DNA from: Crocinitomicaceae bacterium
GTDB lineage: Bacteria; Bacteroidota; Bacteroidia; Flavobacteriales_D; Crocinitomicaceae
DNA: 64,000 bases
Assembly: GCA_022447665.1 (NCBI GenBank)
Contig: JAKVAQ010000001.1
Coordinates: 76,830 to 140,829 of the forward strand
Direction of reading: 5' to 3'
Shown here piece by piece: positions 52,928-61,160 of this stretch (positions within the stretch are counted from its first letter, which is position 1; each line of letters begins with the position of its first letter). The notes under the pieces are model-generated. The model ran no database searches. It saw only the letters and a list, made by a program, of their open reading frames with translations, and had not been told where the DNA came from. A program made the translations under genes and the position numbers.

Positions 52928-54322
52928 TTATTGCAAAACAACCTTTCTTTCGGCATCAAATTTAAGCAGTAAGAATAAGAAAATAGAAAAAGCCATCACC
53001 GAAGATCCACCGTAAGAGAAAAAAGGTAATGGAATTCCAATTACTGGTGCCAGTCCTATTGCCATACCCACATTAATCATGAAGTGATAAAAGAAGATAC
53101 AGCCTACGCAATAAGCAAAGACTCGTGTGAACTCAGAACGCTGTCGTTCCGCAATGATCACGATCCGCAAAAGCAGAATGGTAAATAAGATCACAAATCC
53201 AGCCGAACCTATAAAACCTCGCTCCTCACTCCATGTACAGAAAATAAAATCAGTACTCTGCATTGGCACGTGGCCTTGATTTGCATTGGCCAGTGTTGCT
53301 TGTTGAAAGCCTTTACCTAAAAATCCTCCAGACCCAATGGCTGATTTGGCACGGTTGATATTATAACCATCCCCATCAGGATCATCAATCTTTCCTAATA
53401 ATAAATCAATCCTCGTTTTTTGATGTTCCTGCAATATGTTTTCATAGCCCCATTCAATACAATTGACAAATACGACCGCAATCACCAAAGAACCAATTAA
53501 AGCTCTGTAAAGAGGTCCTCTATTTCTTTTAAGGACAAAATTTCTAATTAGAAGATAGAAGATTAAAGAAAGGATCATTAGACTGATAACAATCCCTGTT
53601 TTACCACTTAACTTTATTTTCAGGAATGGCATTATAAAAGAAGAATCTGCTACAAGTAATGTTATCACGGCGATTACAACAGCAATCAAAACAAAGAGAA
53701 GGAAGTTACCTGTATAGCCTTCTCTGTAAAGCACAAGAATAAATGAAGTGAAAATGATAAAGGTTCCGGCATCTGGCTGTAATAAGACTAGAATACACGG
53801 TATTCCGATAATTAATACAATTTCAATGTTCTTTTTTATCAAAGGAATCAACCCCCAAAGGTTGGCCACACCCATGTTTACAACACCTTTACGTCTACCT
53901 TCAAATTGGCTTTTTCCTACATCGCCAATAAACCTTGCCAAAGCCAAGCTCACGCCAACTTTTGCAAATTCTGATGGTTGAATTTTAAAGCTTCCAAAAC
54001 CGAACCACGAGTGTGCTCCGTTTACTGCAGGCATAAACAGCACAGCCAAGAGCATTACCAGCGTAAATCCGTAAAACCAAAAGGCGTATTTACGAATGAA
54101 TGCAAAATCCAAAAAGAAAATAATCATTCCCAAAAAGAGGGAAACCCCTATCCACATGATTTGCTTTCCATGTTCTGCACTAAAATCAAAAAGACCTTGC
54201 TGTTCAGTATCATAACCCGCCGAGTAGATATTTGAAATACCTAGGCTCACGAGCAAAAAGTAGATTAAGAGGACTACCCAGTCTACATTCAACCAAACGT
54301 TATCTTCACTAGTCCTTCTCAT
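52928..54322 (-). CDS. rodA: Rod-shape peptidoglycan glycosyltransferase RodA
   Basis: 464 residues, about ten membrane helices. SEDS-family glycosyltransferase that polymerises lipid II during lateral growth together with PBP2. Signatures: HSWFGFGSFKIQPSEFAKVG, LLQPDAGTFIIF, AIGSGGFLGKGF, STDFIFCTWSEERGFIGS and the end IPLPFFSYGGSSVM. It is longer than E. coli RodA because of an insertion of hydrophobic and polar segments in the middle (about 210-280). Overlaps mrdA by 14 bases. Confidence 0.95.
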   Translation of the reverse strand: MRRTSEDNVWLNVDWVVLLIYFLLVSLGISNIYSAGYDTEQQGLFDFSAEHGKQIMWIGVSLFLGMIIFFLDFAFIRKYAFWFYGFTLVMLLAVLFMPAVNGAHSWFGFGSFKIQPSEFAKVGVSLALARFIGDVGKSQFEGRRKGVVNMGVANLWGLIPLIKKNIEIVLIIGIPCILVLLQPDAGTFIIFTSFILVLYREGYTGNFLLFVLIAVVIAVITLLVADSSFIMPFLKIKLSGKTGIVISLMILSLIFYLLIRNFVLKRNRGPLYRALIGSLVIAVVFVNCIEWGYENILQEHQKTRIDLLLGKIDDPDGDGYNINRAKSAIGSGGFLGKGFQQATLANANQGHVPMQSTDFIFCTWSEERGFIGSAGFVILFTILLLRIVIIAERQRSEFTRVFAYCVGCIFFYHFMINVGMAIGLAPVIGIPLPFFSYGGSSVMAFSIFLFLLLKFDAERKVVLQ

Positions 54323-56168
54323 AATGAGCCTCTACTTTTTCGAGGAATTCAGCATTTAATATTCGATTTTCCTTCACTGTATCAGTCACAGCACCTGTAA
54401 GGTATTTTTCTATCATTAGGCTCGCCGTTGGTGCTGCCCAAGTTCCACCAAAACCAGAATTTTCAATAAATACCGCAATGGCAATTTGTGGATCGTCTTT
54501 TGGTGCAAAAGCCATGAACATAGAGTGGTCAATTAGCTGAATTTTAACACCATCTCTCAATACAAAGTTCTCTACCGTACCGGTTTTTCCACATACAGCA
54601 ATACTATCTAAACGTGCTCTCCGAGCTGTACCACCAGGCTCATGTACTACTCGCCACATTCCATCAATCACGTACTTAAAGTGTGGTGTATCAACCATAG
54701 TATAATTCTTTGTAGTGTATTTTTCAGGAATTCCTACATCTTCAATGTCCTTAATAAAATGAGGGGTATAATAATAACCTCGATTGGCCAAGGTTGCGGC
54801 AAAGTTGGCCACCTCAAGCATATTGGCGTTTACTTCTCCCTGCCCTATGGCAATGGAGTAAATTGTGCTAAATGCCCAAGAACCTGGTGGATAAACCTTA
54901 TCGTAATACTCTCTTGAAGGAATAAAACCTCTACCTACTCCCGGCAGGTCGGTTTCTAATCCCACGCCGAAACCAAAACTCTTTACATATTTCTCCCAAA
55001 TCTCCATACCCTGCGCTGCATCCTTAAATACACTCCTTGTTTTACCTTGTTGAATAATTCTTCTGGTGAGGTAATAGAAATATGGATTACAGGAAAATTT
55101 AACTCCATCCGAAATTGACATAGCTGTTGGATGATTGTGACAACCCACTAAATCTTTATGGCAAGAAAAGCTTGCGTTTGGTGTAACCACGCCTTCCTGA
55201 AGCCCAATTAATGCCTGTAAAATCTTAAATGCAGAACCTGGTGAATAAGAAACCCCATAGGAACGGTTAAGTAATGGAAGCTGTACAGTATCTTCTTGAA
55301 GTTTTGAATAGTTCTTCCCTAAACGACGACCTACCAATAGATTGGGATCATAATTTGGGGCTGTTACCATACAAAGAATTTCACCCGATGAAGGTTCAAT
55401 AGCCACGATACTGCCCATTTTATTTGACATTAATTCTTCACCATAAGCTTGTAATTCTGCATCAATTGAAAGTGTTATGTTCTTTCCTTGTACCGCTAAA
55501 GTATCATACTTCCCTTCTTCATAAACGCCAGTAGGCCTGCCTAATGCATCTTGTAAATAGTATTTTACTCCACGCTTTCCTCTTAAGACCTCTTCATAAC
55601 TGCGTTCAATTCCAATTCTTCCAATAAAATCTCCGGGTTTGTAATAGGGATTTTTCTCTATATCTGAAGGGTTAACCTCGTTCATATACCCCAAAACGTG
55701 CGCTGCTGTGGCTTGAGGATACACCCGTAATGTTCTTGGAATTTCAAAGAAACCTGGATATTTATGGAGCTCCGGGGCAATGAGTGCAAATTCATTAGGG
55801 GGTATCAACTTAACAAATTCTGACTTTTTATGCCTTGAATATGAACGCGCCGCATTCATTTTTTCAGTGTAATCTTCAATGGTAATGTCCAACAATTTCG
55901 CTAAGGCAAAACTATCTACATCTTTAACGTTTTTCGGTTTTACGTAGATATCGTAATACACCTCATTAGCAATTAATTTCTCTTTATTTCTATCGTATAC
56001 AATTCCTCTTGCTGGGTAGGTAACGATTTTATTTTCAGAGATTTCAGCGGCCCTATCTTTCCACTTATCATCTATAATTTGCATGTAAAATAACCGAACA
56101 ATGAAGATGAGTGAGACCATTACAAACAATAGTGCAATGATATATTTTCTGTTCTCGTTTGTTCTCAT
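54309..56168 (-). CDS. mrdA: Penicillin-binding protein 2 (transpeptidase)
   Basis: 619 residues. N-terminal membrane anchor (IIALLFVMVSLIFIVRLFYM), PBP dimerisation/pedestal domain, then the transpeptidase domain with SxxK in YSPGSAFKILQAL (Ser about 311), SxN in KFSCNPYFYYL and KTGT in VCGKTGTVENF (about 525). It crosslinks lateral wall peptidoglycan with RodA. Translationally coupled to mreD (4-base overlap) and rodA (14-base overlap). Confidence 0.97.
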   Translation of the reverse strand: MRTNENRKYIIALLFVMVSLIFIVRLFYMQIIDDKWKDRAAEISENKIVTYPARGIVYDRNKEKLIANEVYYDIYVKPKNVKDVDSFALAKLLDITIEDYTEKMNAARSYSRHKKSEFVKLIPPNEFALIAPELHKYPGFFEIPRTLRVYPQATAAHVLGYMNEVNPSDIEKNPYYKPGDFIGRIGIERSYEEVLRGKRGVKYYLQDALGRPTGVYEEGKYDTLAVQGKNITLSIDAELQAYGEELMSNKMGSIVAIEPSSGEILCMVTAPNYDPNLLVGRRLGKNYSKLQEDTVQLPLLNRSYGVSYSPGSAFKILQALIGLQEGVVTPNASFSCHKDLVGCHNHPTAMSISDGVKFSCNPYFYYLTRRIIQQGKTRSVFKDAAQGMEIWEKYVKSFGFGVGLETDLPGVGRGFIPSREYYDKVYPPGSWAFSTIYSIAIGQGEVNANMLEVANFAATLANRGYYYTPHFIKDIEDVGIPEKYTTKNYTMVDTPHFKYVIDGMWRVVHEPGGTARRARLDSIAVCGKTGTVENFVLRDGVKIQLIDHSMFMAFAPKDDPQIAIAVFIENSGFGGTWAAPTASLMIEKYLTGAVTDTVKENRILNAEFLEKVEAHYEKD

Positions 56169-56680
56169 TTACGTGATGACTTGAAGAAAATGTACTGAAA
56201 AAGAATTACAAGAACTAATGTGAAAATGAGTGAAAAGAATACTTTCCCTAGTATCAATCCAAATAAGTCTAAACGAAACACCTCCATTATAAAAAACCAA
56301 AGATGATGAATAGCTAAAAGAATGGAGCAATATAACATAGACCACAGTAGCCCCATGTCATGTAAGGTTGGAAGCATATTATTGTCGTAACCGTCACGTG
56401 GCTTAATGTACCTGAGCACTATAGGTCGTGTATAACCTACTACAATAGTGGCTGCTGCATGCAAGCCAAATGTATTACTCAAGGCGTCAACGCTAAAACC
56501 TAGCAATAGGCAAATCAGCATCATCACGAAGAAATTAATCTCATAAGGAAGCAGAAGAATTAATACCGGATAAATCATTGGATTAATGTAGGTATTGATG
56601 CTAATATGGTTAATCACAAAGCCCTGAAGAATAACCAACAAGAGAAATAAAAGGCTATATTTTACATAATTATTATTCAT
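56165..56680 (-). CDS. mreD: Rod shape-determining protein MreD
   Basis: 171 residues, five or six membrane helices (for example YSLLFLLLVILQGFVI and VILLLPYEINFFVMMLICLLL in part). Sequence weakly conserved as usual, but its position between mreC and mrdA and the hydrophobic profile identify it. Integral part of the elongasome. Overlaps mreC by 8 bases. Confidence 0.9.
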   Translation of the reverse strand: MNNNYVKYSLLFLLLVILQGFVINHISINTYINPMIYPVLILLLPYEINFFVMMLICLLLGFSVDALSNTFGLHAAATIVVGYTRPIVLRYIKPRDGYDNNMLPTLHDMGLLWSMLYCSILLAIHHLWFFIMEVFRLDLFGLILGKVFFSLIFTLVLVILFQYIFFKSSRK

Positions 56681-57518
56681 TCTCTCCTGCTAAATCTAAA
56701 ATTTGATTTTCCAATTCAAGTTGTTCTTCTCTAAAGGCGTTCTTAATAATGTATACGTGGTAGATATTTGAGAAATTCACCGCTAGCTTAATGTTCAGAT
56801 TTAATAAAGGATTTCCATCTTCTGAAATTATTTCATCAACCGTTCCAACTAAAACTCCTTCTGGAAATTGTCCCATTCCTCCTCTTGTAACTATTGAGTC
56901 ACCAACCTCTACGTCAATATCGCGTTTTACATTTTCAATACTGGCAATGGTCTTATCTTCTCCATCCCAAATCAAAAACCAATATTCATTATTCTTAGAA
57001 GATTTTACACCTAAACGGATATTATCAGAAAGCACCGTTTTAACGAGAGAGTAATGTTCGCTAACAGACATTACAACTCCAGCTGCTCCATAATCATTAA
57101 TCACGCCCATCCCTTCTTCAATTCCCTGTGCAGATCCTTTATTAAGGGTAAGGTAATTATCTCTTTTATTATCTGTTGATTGAACAACAAGTGCTGGAAG
57201 GTAAGTATACTGGCGCTTTACGATCTTATCATCTACCCTATAGGTTTCGCCTTGCAATTGATAAAAGCTTTCGGGTTGATTATTTAAAAGTTCTGCAACT
57301 TCGGCAAGTAATACCGCGTTTTGGTCCTCTAAATCGAAATGCTTAGTGATGTTGTGTTTTTTCTCCATGAACCAACCTACCATAGCACTAGAAGTGTTGA
57401 CCATAGCGGCCTTGTGGTAGTTACGGGTATTGAAAAAAATAGAAAGGACTAGAAACTGCAAAGCCAAGAAGATCAGAAAATCTCTAAATTTTGTGAGAAA
57501 CTGAATCAGTCTTCGCAT
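56673..57518 (-). CDS. mreC: Rod shape-determining protein MreC
   Basis: 281 residues. One N-terminal membrane helix (about 13-32), a coiled coil (about 55-85, KKHNITKHFDLEDQNAVLLA) and beta-barrel domains with ALVVQSTDNKRDNYLTLNKG, GVINDYGAAGVVMSV and DSIVTRGGMGQFPEGVLVG. It links cytoplasmic MreB to the periplasmic synthases. Follows mreB after 26 bases. Confidence 0.95.
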   Translation of the reverse strand: MRRLIQFLTKFRDFLIFLALQFLVLSIFFNTRNYHKAAMVNTSSAMVGWFMEKKHNITKHFDLEDQNAVLLAEVAELLNNQPESFYQLQGETYRVDDKIVKRQYTYLPALVVQSTDNKRDNYLTLNKGSAQGIEEGMGVINDYGAAGVVMSVSEHYSLVKTVLSDNIRLGVKSSKNNEYWFLIWDGEDKTIASIENVKRDIDVEVGDSIVTRGGMGQFPEGVLVGTVDEIISEDGNPLLNLNIKLAVNFSNIYHVYIIKNAFREEQLELENQILDLAGENE

Positions 57519-57544
57519 GGTTAAACTCCCTCTTTACCTATAGA

Positions 57545-58570
57545 TTAACGCATTAAGAATTGGAACTTACCGATATTCTTTAATGATATTGAAGTACCTC
57601 TTGCTACGGCTCTAAGTGGATCCTCAGCAATGTGTACAGGTAATTTTGTTTTTTGCGAAATACGTTTATCCAGCCCTCTTAACATTGAGCCTCCACCAGC
57701 TAAATAGATACCTGTTTTATAGATATCAGCTGAAAGCTCTGGTGGTGTCATCTCCAGTGCTGATAAAATCGCTTCCTCAATCTTAGAAATACTCTTATCA
57801 AGTGCATGAGCAATTTCACTATATGTAATCTGAATCTCTTTAGGAATACCCGTCATTAAGTCTCGCCCACGAACCGCAAATGGCTGAGGTGCTTTATCTT
57901 CAAGATCGGTTAAGGCAGATCCAACTTCAATTTTAATTTGTTCAGCAGTTCTTTCTCCTACAAGAATATTATGCTGACGTCTCATATATTCTTCGATATC
58001 AGAAGTAAAATCATCTCCTGCTACACGAATTGATTTATCACAGACGATTCCTCCAAGCGCTATTACGGCAATTTCAGAAGTACCTCCTCCAATATCAATA
58101 ATCATGTTCCCCATTGGCTCTTCCACATCGATTCCAATACCAATAGCAGCTGCCATTGGCTCGTGGATCAAGTATACCTCTTTCGCTCCTGCGTGCTCAG
58201 CGGAGTCACGTACCGCACGTTTCTCAACCTCAGTGATACCAGATGGGATACAGATTACCATTCTTAAAGAAGGAGTTATTAATTTTGATCCTGTATCAAT
58301 CATCTTGATCATACCACGAATCATTTGCTCCGCAGATTCGAAGTCTGCAATCACACCATCCTTCAATGGACGAATCGTCTCAATAAGTTTGTGGGTTTTA
58401 CCGTGCATTTGCTGCGCGGTCCTACCTATGGCGACAATCTTATTCGTTTGAATATCTTTTGCAACAATAGACGGTTCATCTACTACCACTTTATCGTTCA
58501 TGATAATAAGCGTATTCGCTGTCCCTAAATCGATCGCAATTTCGCGTGAAAGAAAATCAAATAATCCCAT
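57545..58570 (-). CDS. mreB: Rod shape-determining actin-like protein MreB
   Basis: 341 residues. Actin-fold ATPase forming membrane filaments that direct elongation. Phosphate 1: AIDLGTANTLIIMND; phosphate 2: MIIDIGGGTSEIAVIALGG (about 155-173); adenosine region: GIYLAGGGSMLRGLDKRI. First gene of mreBCD-mrdA-rodA-CPBP, with an unusually strong Shine-Dalgarno site (next entry). Confidence 0.98.
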   Translation of the reverse strand: MGLFDFLSREIAIDLGTANTLIIMNDKVVVDEPSIVAKDIQTNKIVAIGRTAQQMHGKTHKLIETIRPLKDGVIADFESAEQMIRGMIKMIDTGSKLITPSLRMVICIPSGITEVEKRAVRDSAEHAGAKEVYLIHEPMAAAIGIGIDVEEPMGNMIIDIGGGTSEIAVIALGGIVCDKSIRVAGDDFTSDIEEYMRRQHNILVGERTAEQIKIEVGSALTDLEDKAPQPFAVRGRDLMTGIPKEIQITYSEIAHALDKSISKIEEAILSALEMTPPELSADIYKTGIYLAGGGSMLRGLDKRISQKTKLPVHIAEDPLRAVARGTSISLKNIGKFQFLMR

Positions 58571-58576
58571 GAGTTT

Positions 58577-58585
58577 ACTCCTCCT
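58577..58585 (-). promoter_or_regulatory. Strong Shine-Dalgarno site of mreB
   Basis: AGGAGGAGT on the minus strand, 6 bases before the ATG. Most genes here have A-rich leaders without such a site, so mreB stands out as having a strong ribosome-binding sequence. Confidence 0.7.
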
Positions 58586-58633
58586 ATAAAATGTCTCCTC
58601 TTGTCTACTCCGAAAGTGGAGAAAATGTTACCC

Positions 58634-60160
58634 CTAATGTTTGAAATGGCGATTTCCTGTGAATACCATACTCACATTATTCTCGTTACAATAGTCGATT
58701 GAAAGTTGATCTTTGATTGAACCGCCAGGTTGAACAACCGCAGTAATACCCGCCTTTTGAGCGATCTCAACGCAATCAGGGAATGGGAAAAATGCATCAG
58801 AAGCCATTACCGCACCTTTTAAATCAAAATTAAATGATTCTGCCTTGTGAATTGCTTGGCGTAAAGCATCAACTCTTGATGTTTGACCCGTTCCACTTGC
58901 CAATAATTGTTTGCCTTTAACTAGGACAATTGTATTGGATTTTGTGTGCTTGACCATCTTGTTGGCGAATACCAAATCTTCCACTTCAGAAACCGTTGGC
59001 ACCGTGTTTGTAATCGTTTTAAAATCGTTTTCTATTTCCGTAATATTATCTCTATCTTGCTCTAAAACACCATTTAAGACTGTTCTTATCATCTTTTTAG
59101 GCAATACGCATGGTTTTTGAACCAAGAGCACACGATTTTTCTTTCCTTTTAATAATTCAAGGGCCTCTGCATTGTATCCTGGAGCAATAACTACTTCACA
59201 AAATAGCTCATGAACTTGTTCTGCAGTCTCCATGTCAATCTCACGATTTGAAATTAAAATACCACCGAATGCAGAAACCGGATCGCCAGCCAAAGCATCA
59301 GCATATGCTTGACTTAATGTTGATCTAGTAGCAATACCACATGCATTATTGTGCTTAAGTATCGCAAACGTTGGATCATCATTTTTAAAATCCTCCATTA
59401 TATTCACTGCAGCATCAACATCTAAAAGATTATTATAGCTTAGTTCCTTTCCATGTAGTTTATCAAAGATTCCATCAAGATCTCCGTAGAAAACTCCTTT
59501 TTGGTGCGGATTTTCGCCGTATCGTAAAACCTTGGCTTTATCTTCGCTCACTCTCAATACCTCAGCTTCCGGTTTAAAATATTTAAAGATATGCGTGTCG
59601 TAATTTGAAGAAACTCTAAAAGCATGAGAAGCAAACTCCTTACGTTCCTCCATAGTCGATTCACCTTTTCCTGATGCTAATAAATCAGAGAACGCTTGAT
59701 ATTGATCTTGACTAGGAACGATAATTACATCATGATAATTTTTCGCTGCAGCTCTTATCAGCGATATTCCTCCTATATCAATTTTCTCGATAATAGCTTG
59801 ATGCTCGGCTCCCGAGGCAACTGTGTCTTCAAACGGATAAAGATCTACGATAACTAAATCAATCTCAGGAATTTCATATTCCTCAATTTCCGCTACATCT
59901 GAATCATTCGATCTTCTCGTTAGAATTCCTCCAAAAACCTTCGGGTGTAAAGTTTTAACTCTTCCGCCTAAAATTGAAGGGTATGAAGTTAAATCTTCAA
60001 CTCGTTCAACTGGAATGCCAAGGTCTAACAAAAACTTCTCAGTTCCTCCAGTTGAATAAATTTTTACGCCCAAATCGTTTAATTGGTGGGCTATTTTATC
60101 GATTCCGTCTTTATTAAAAACAGAGATCAATGCACTTTTAATTTTCTTAGTATTGCTCAT
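58634..60160 (-). CDS. purH: Bifunctional AICAR formyltransferase / IMP cyclohydrolase
   Basis: 508 residues from ATG at 60160. Last two steps of IMP synthesis. N-terminal cyclohydrolase (MGS) domain with KSALISVFNKDG, YSTGGTEKFL and LGGRVKTLHPKVFGGIL. C-terminal formyltransferase with LRYGENPHQKGVFYG, LKHNNACGIA and GDPVSAFGGIL; ends MVFTGNRHFKH. The frame is open to 60220, but MSNTKKIKSALISVFNKDG is the normal start and a promoter box lies at 60190-60197 inside the extension. No purine riboswitch seen. Confidence 0.97.
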   Translation of the reverse strand: MSNTKKIKSALISVFNKDGIDKIAHQLNDLGVKIYSTGGTEKFLLDLGIPVERVEDLTSYPSILGGRVKTLHPKVFGGILTRRSNDSDVAEIEEYEIPEIDLVIVDLYPFEDTVASGAEHQAIIEKIDIGGISLIRAAAKNYHDVIIVPSQDQYQAFSDLLASGKGESTMEERKEFASHAFRVSSNYDTHIFKYFKPEAEVLRVSEDKAKVLRYGENPHQKGVFYGDLDGIFDKLHGKELSYNNLLDVDAAVNIMEDFKNDDPTFAILKHNNACGIATRSTLSQAYADALAGDPVSAFGGILISNREIDMETAEQVHELFCEVVIAPGYNAEALELLKGKKNRVLLVQKPCVLPKKMIRTVLNGVLEQDRDNITEIENDFKTITNTVPTVSEVEDLVFANKMVKHTKSNTIVLVKGKQLLASGTGQTSRVDALRQAIHKAESFNFDLKGAVMASDAFFPFPDCVEIAQKAGITAVVQPGGSIKDQLSIDYCNENNVSMVFTGNRHFKH

Positions 60161-60189
60161 TTGATTGCTAAGGGTGTCCGACAAAAGTG

Positions 60190-60197
60190 CAAAGTTA
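60190..60197 (-). promoter_or_regulatory. Promoter -7 box for purH
   Basis: TAACTTTG on the minus strand, exact TAnnTTTG, 30 bases before the ATG at 60160; supports that start. Confidence 0.55.
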
Positions 60198-60296
60198 TTG
60201 CTATTCTTTGGATACAGCAATACTTAGATGAGTTATTTCACCTGTTTTTAATAAGTGCTATAACTTGTTAATTATTCGCCTGAAATTCAATTCGAT

Positions 60297-60602
60297 TTAG
60301 AAGAAAAGCGGAATACTTATTAGAATAGCTATAACTGAAAATCCTAGTCCATAAGCATGCATGTATTTTCTTTCAAGGAAATAGTAAATCGCTGAGATTA
60401 ATGTTGAGATAGATCCTATAATAACCGCTATAATGGCACCATTTTTCGTTAAGCGCATAGCCTTGACCCATAGCGAATAGTAAGGATCTTCTTGAAGGTG
60501 AGAAATGCTATCAGCGAATGGAAGCAATTCAAAAAAGTTGACCAGCGCAAGAACTAAAGCTAACACTGCCAAACCAAAACCTATAAAACCGAATACTTTC
60601 AT
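60297..60602 (-). CDS. Small membrane protein of unknown function
   Basis: 101 residues with three membrane helices (about 4-25, 55-73 and 82-100; for example FIGFGLAVLALVLALVNFF). The loop between the first two is polar (HLQEDPYYSLWVKAMR). No motif and no operon partner (purH is 77 bases or more downstream in the same direction). Hypothetical. Confidence 0.7.
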   Translation of the reverse strand: MKVFGFIGFGLAVLALVLALVNFFELLPFADSISHLQEDPYYSLWVKAMRLTKNGAIIAVIIGSISTLISAIYYFLERKYMHAYGLGFSVIAILISIPLFF

Positions 60603-60749
60603 GATAATCAGTTAATTGCTTTCCAAAAGGAATATTTAATCGAATATAAATCAATGTTCGTCGATAATATTTAACGTTTTATCTATATTTTTGATTTTTA
60701 GTAATTTCAATTAATTTGAAATGAAAGTCAGCGGTGAATGAAAAAGGTT

Positions 60750-60757
60750 TAAATTTG
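60750..60757 (+). promoter_or_regulatory. Promoter -7 box for the gene at 60783
   Basis: TAAATTTG, exact TAnnTTTG, 25 bases before the ATG. Confidence 0.58.
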
Positions 60758-60782
60758 CGCCGCGAAAAAACTCTTACCATTT

Positions 60783-61160
60783 ATGCTATTAAAAAACGTA
60801 CTCCTCCGCGCTCAAAATCCATTCGAAAAAGTAATCGAAGATTGGGCAAAAACAAAATCGGTACATGTATCCTATTTTGATGGAAAGGAGAGTCTTTTTG
60901 ATATCACAGATGCTGTTGTGATCTTGCACGAAGACCACAACATTTCTAGAGAATTAAATGACCTAAGGTCACAACTTGAAAAGCTCTACAAGCCTACGCA
61001 TCAAATTGATATTAATGGCACCATTAATGCATCGGTGAACTCATTACGTTTTTGGCTTGAGAATAATTCACCTAATAATTTATTGATTGTTGGTTCAGAT
61101 AAAGTGGTCCAAAATGAAAGACTGAACACTTACCTTACAAAGCTTTCGGAGTTTATTTAA
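60783..61160 (+). CDS. Hypothetical cytoplasmic protein
   Basis: 125 residues, no signal peptide or membrane segment. The arrangement (DAVVILHEDHNI, then helical RELNDLRSQLEKLYKPTHQI, then LLIVGSDKVVQNERL) suggests a small alpha/beta Rossmann-like fold, but no family is recognised. Its last 8 bases overlap the end of the convergent CotH gene. It has its own promoter box. Confidence 0.7.
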   Translation: MLLKNVLLRAQNPFEKVIEDWAKTKSVHVSYFDGKESLFDITDAVVILHEDHNISRELNDLRSQLEKLYKPTHQIDINGTINASVNSLRFWLENNSPNNLLIVGSDKVVQNERLNTYLTKLSEFI

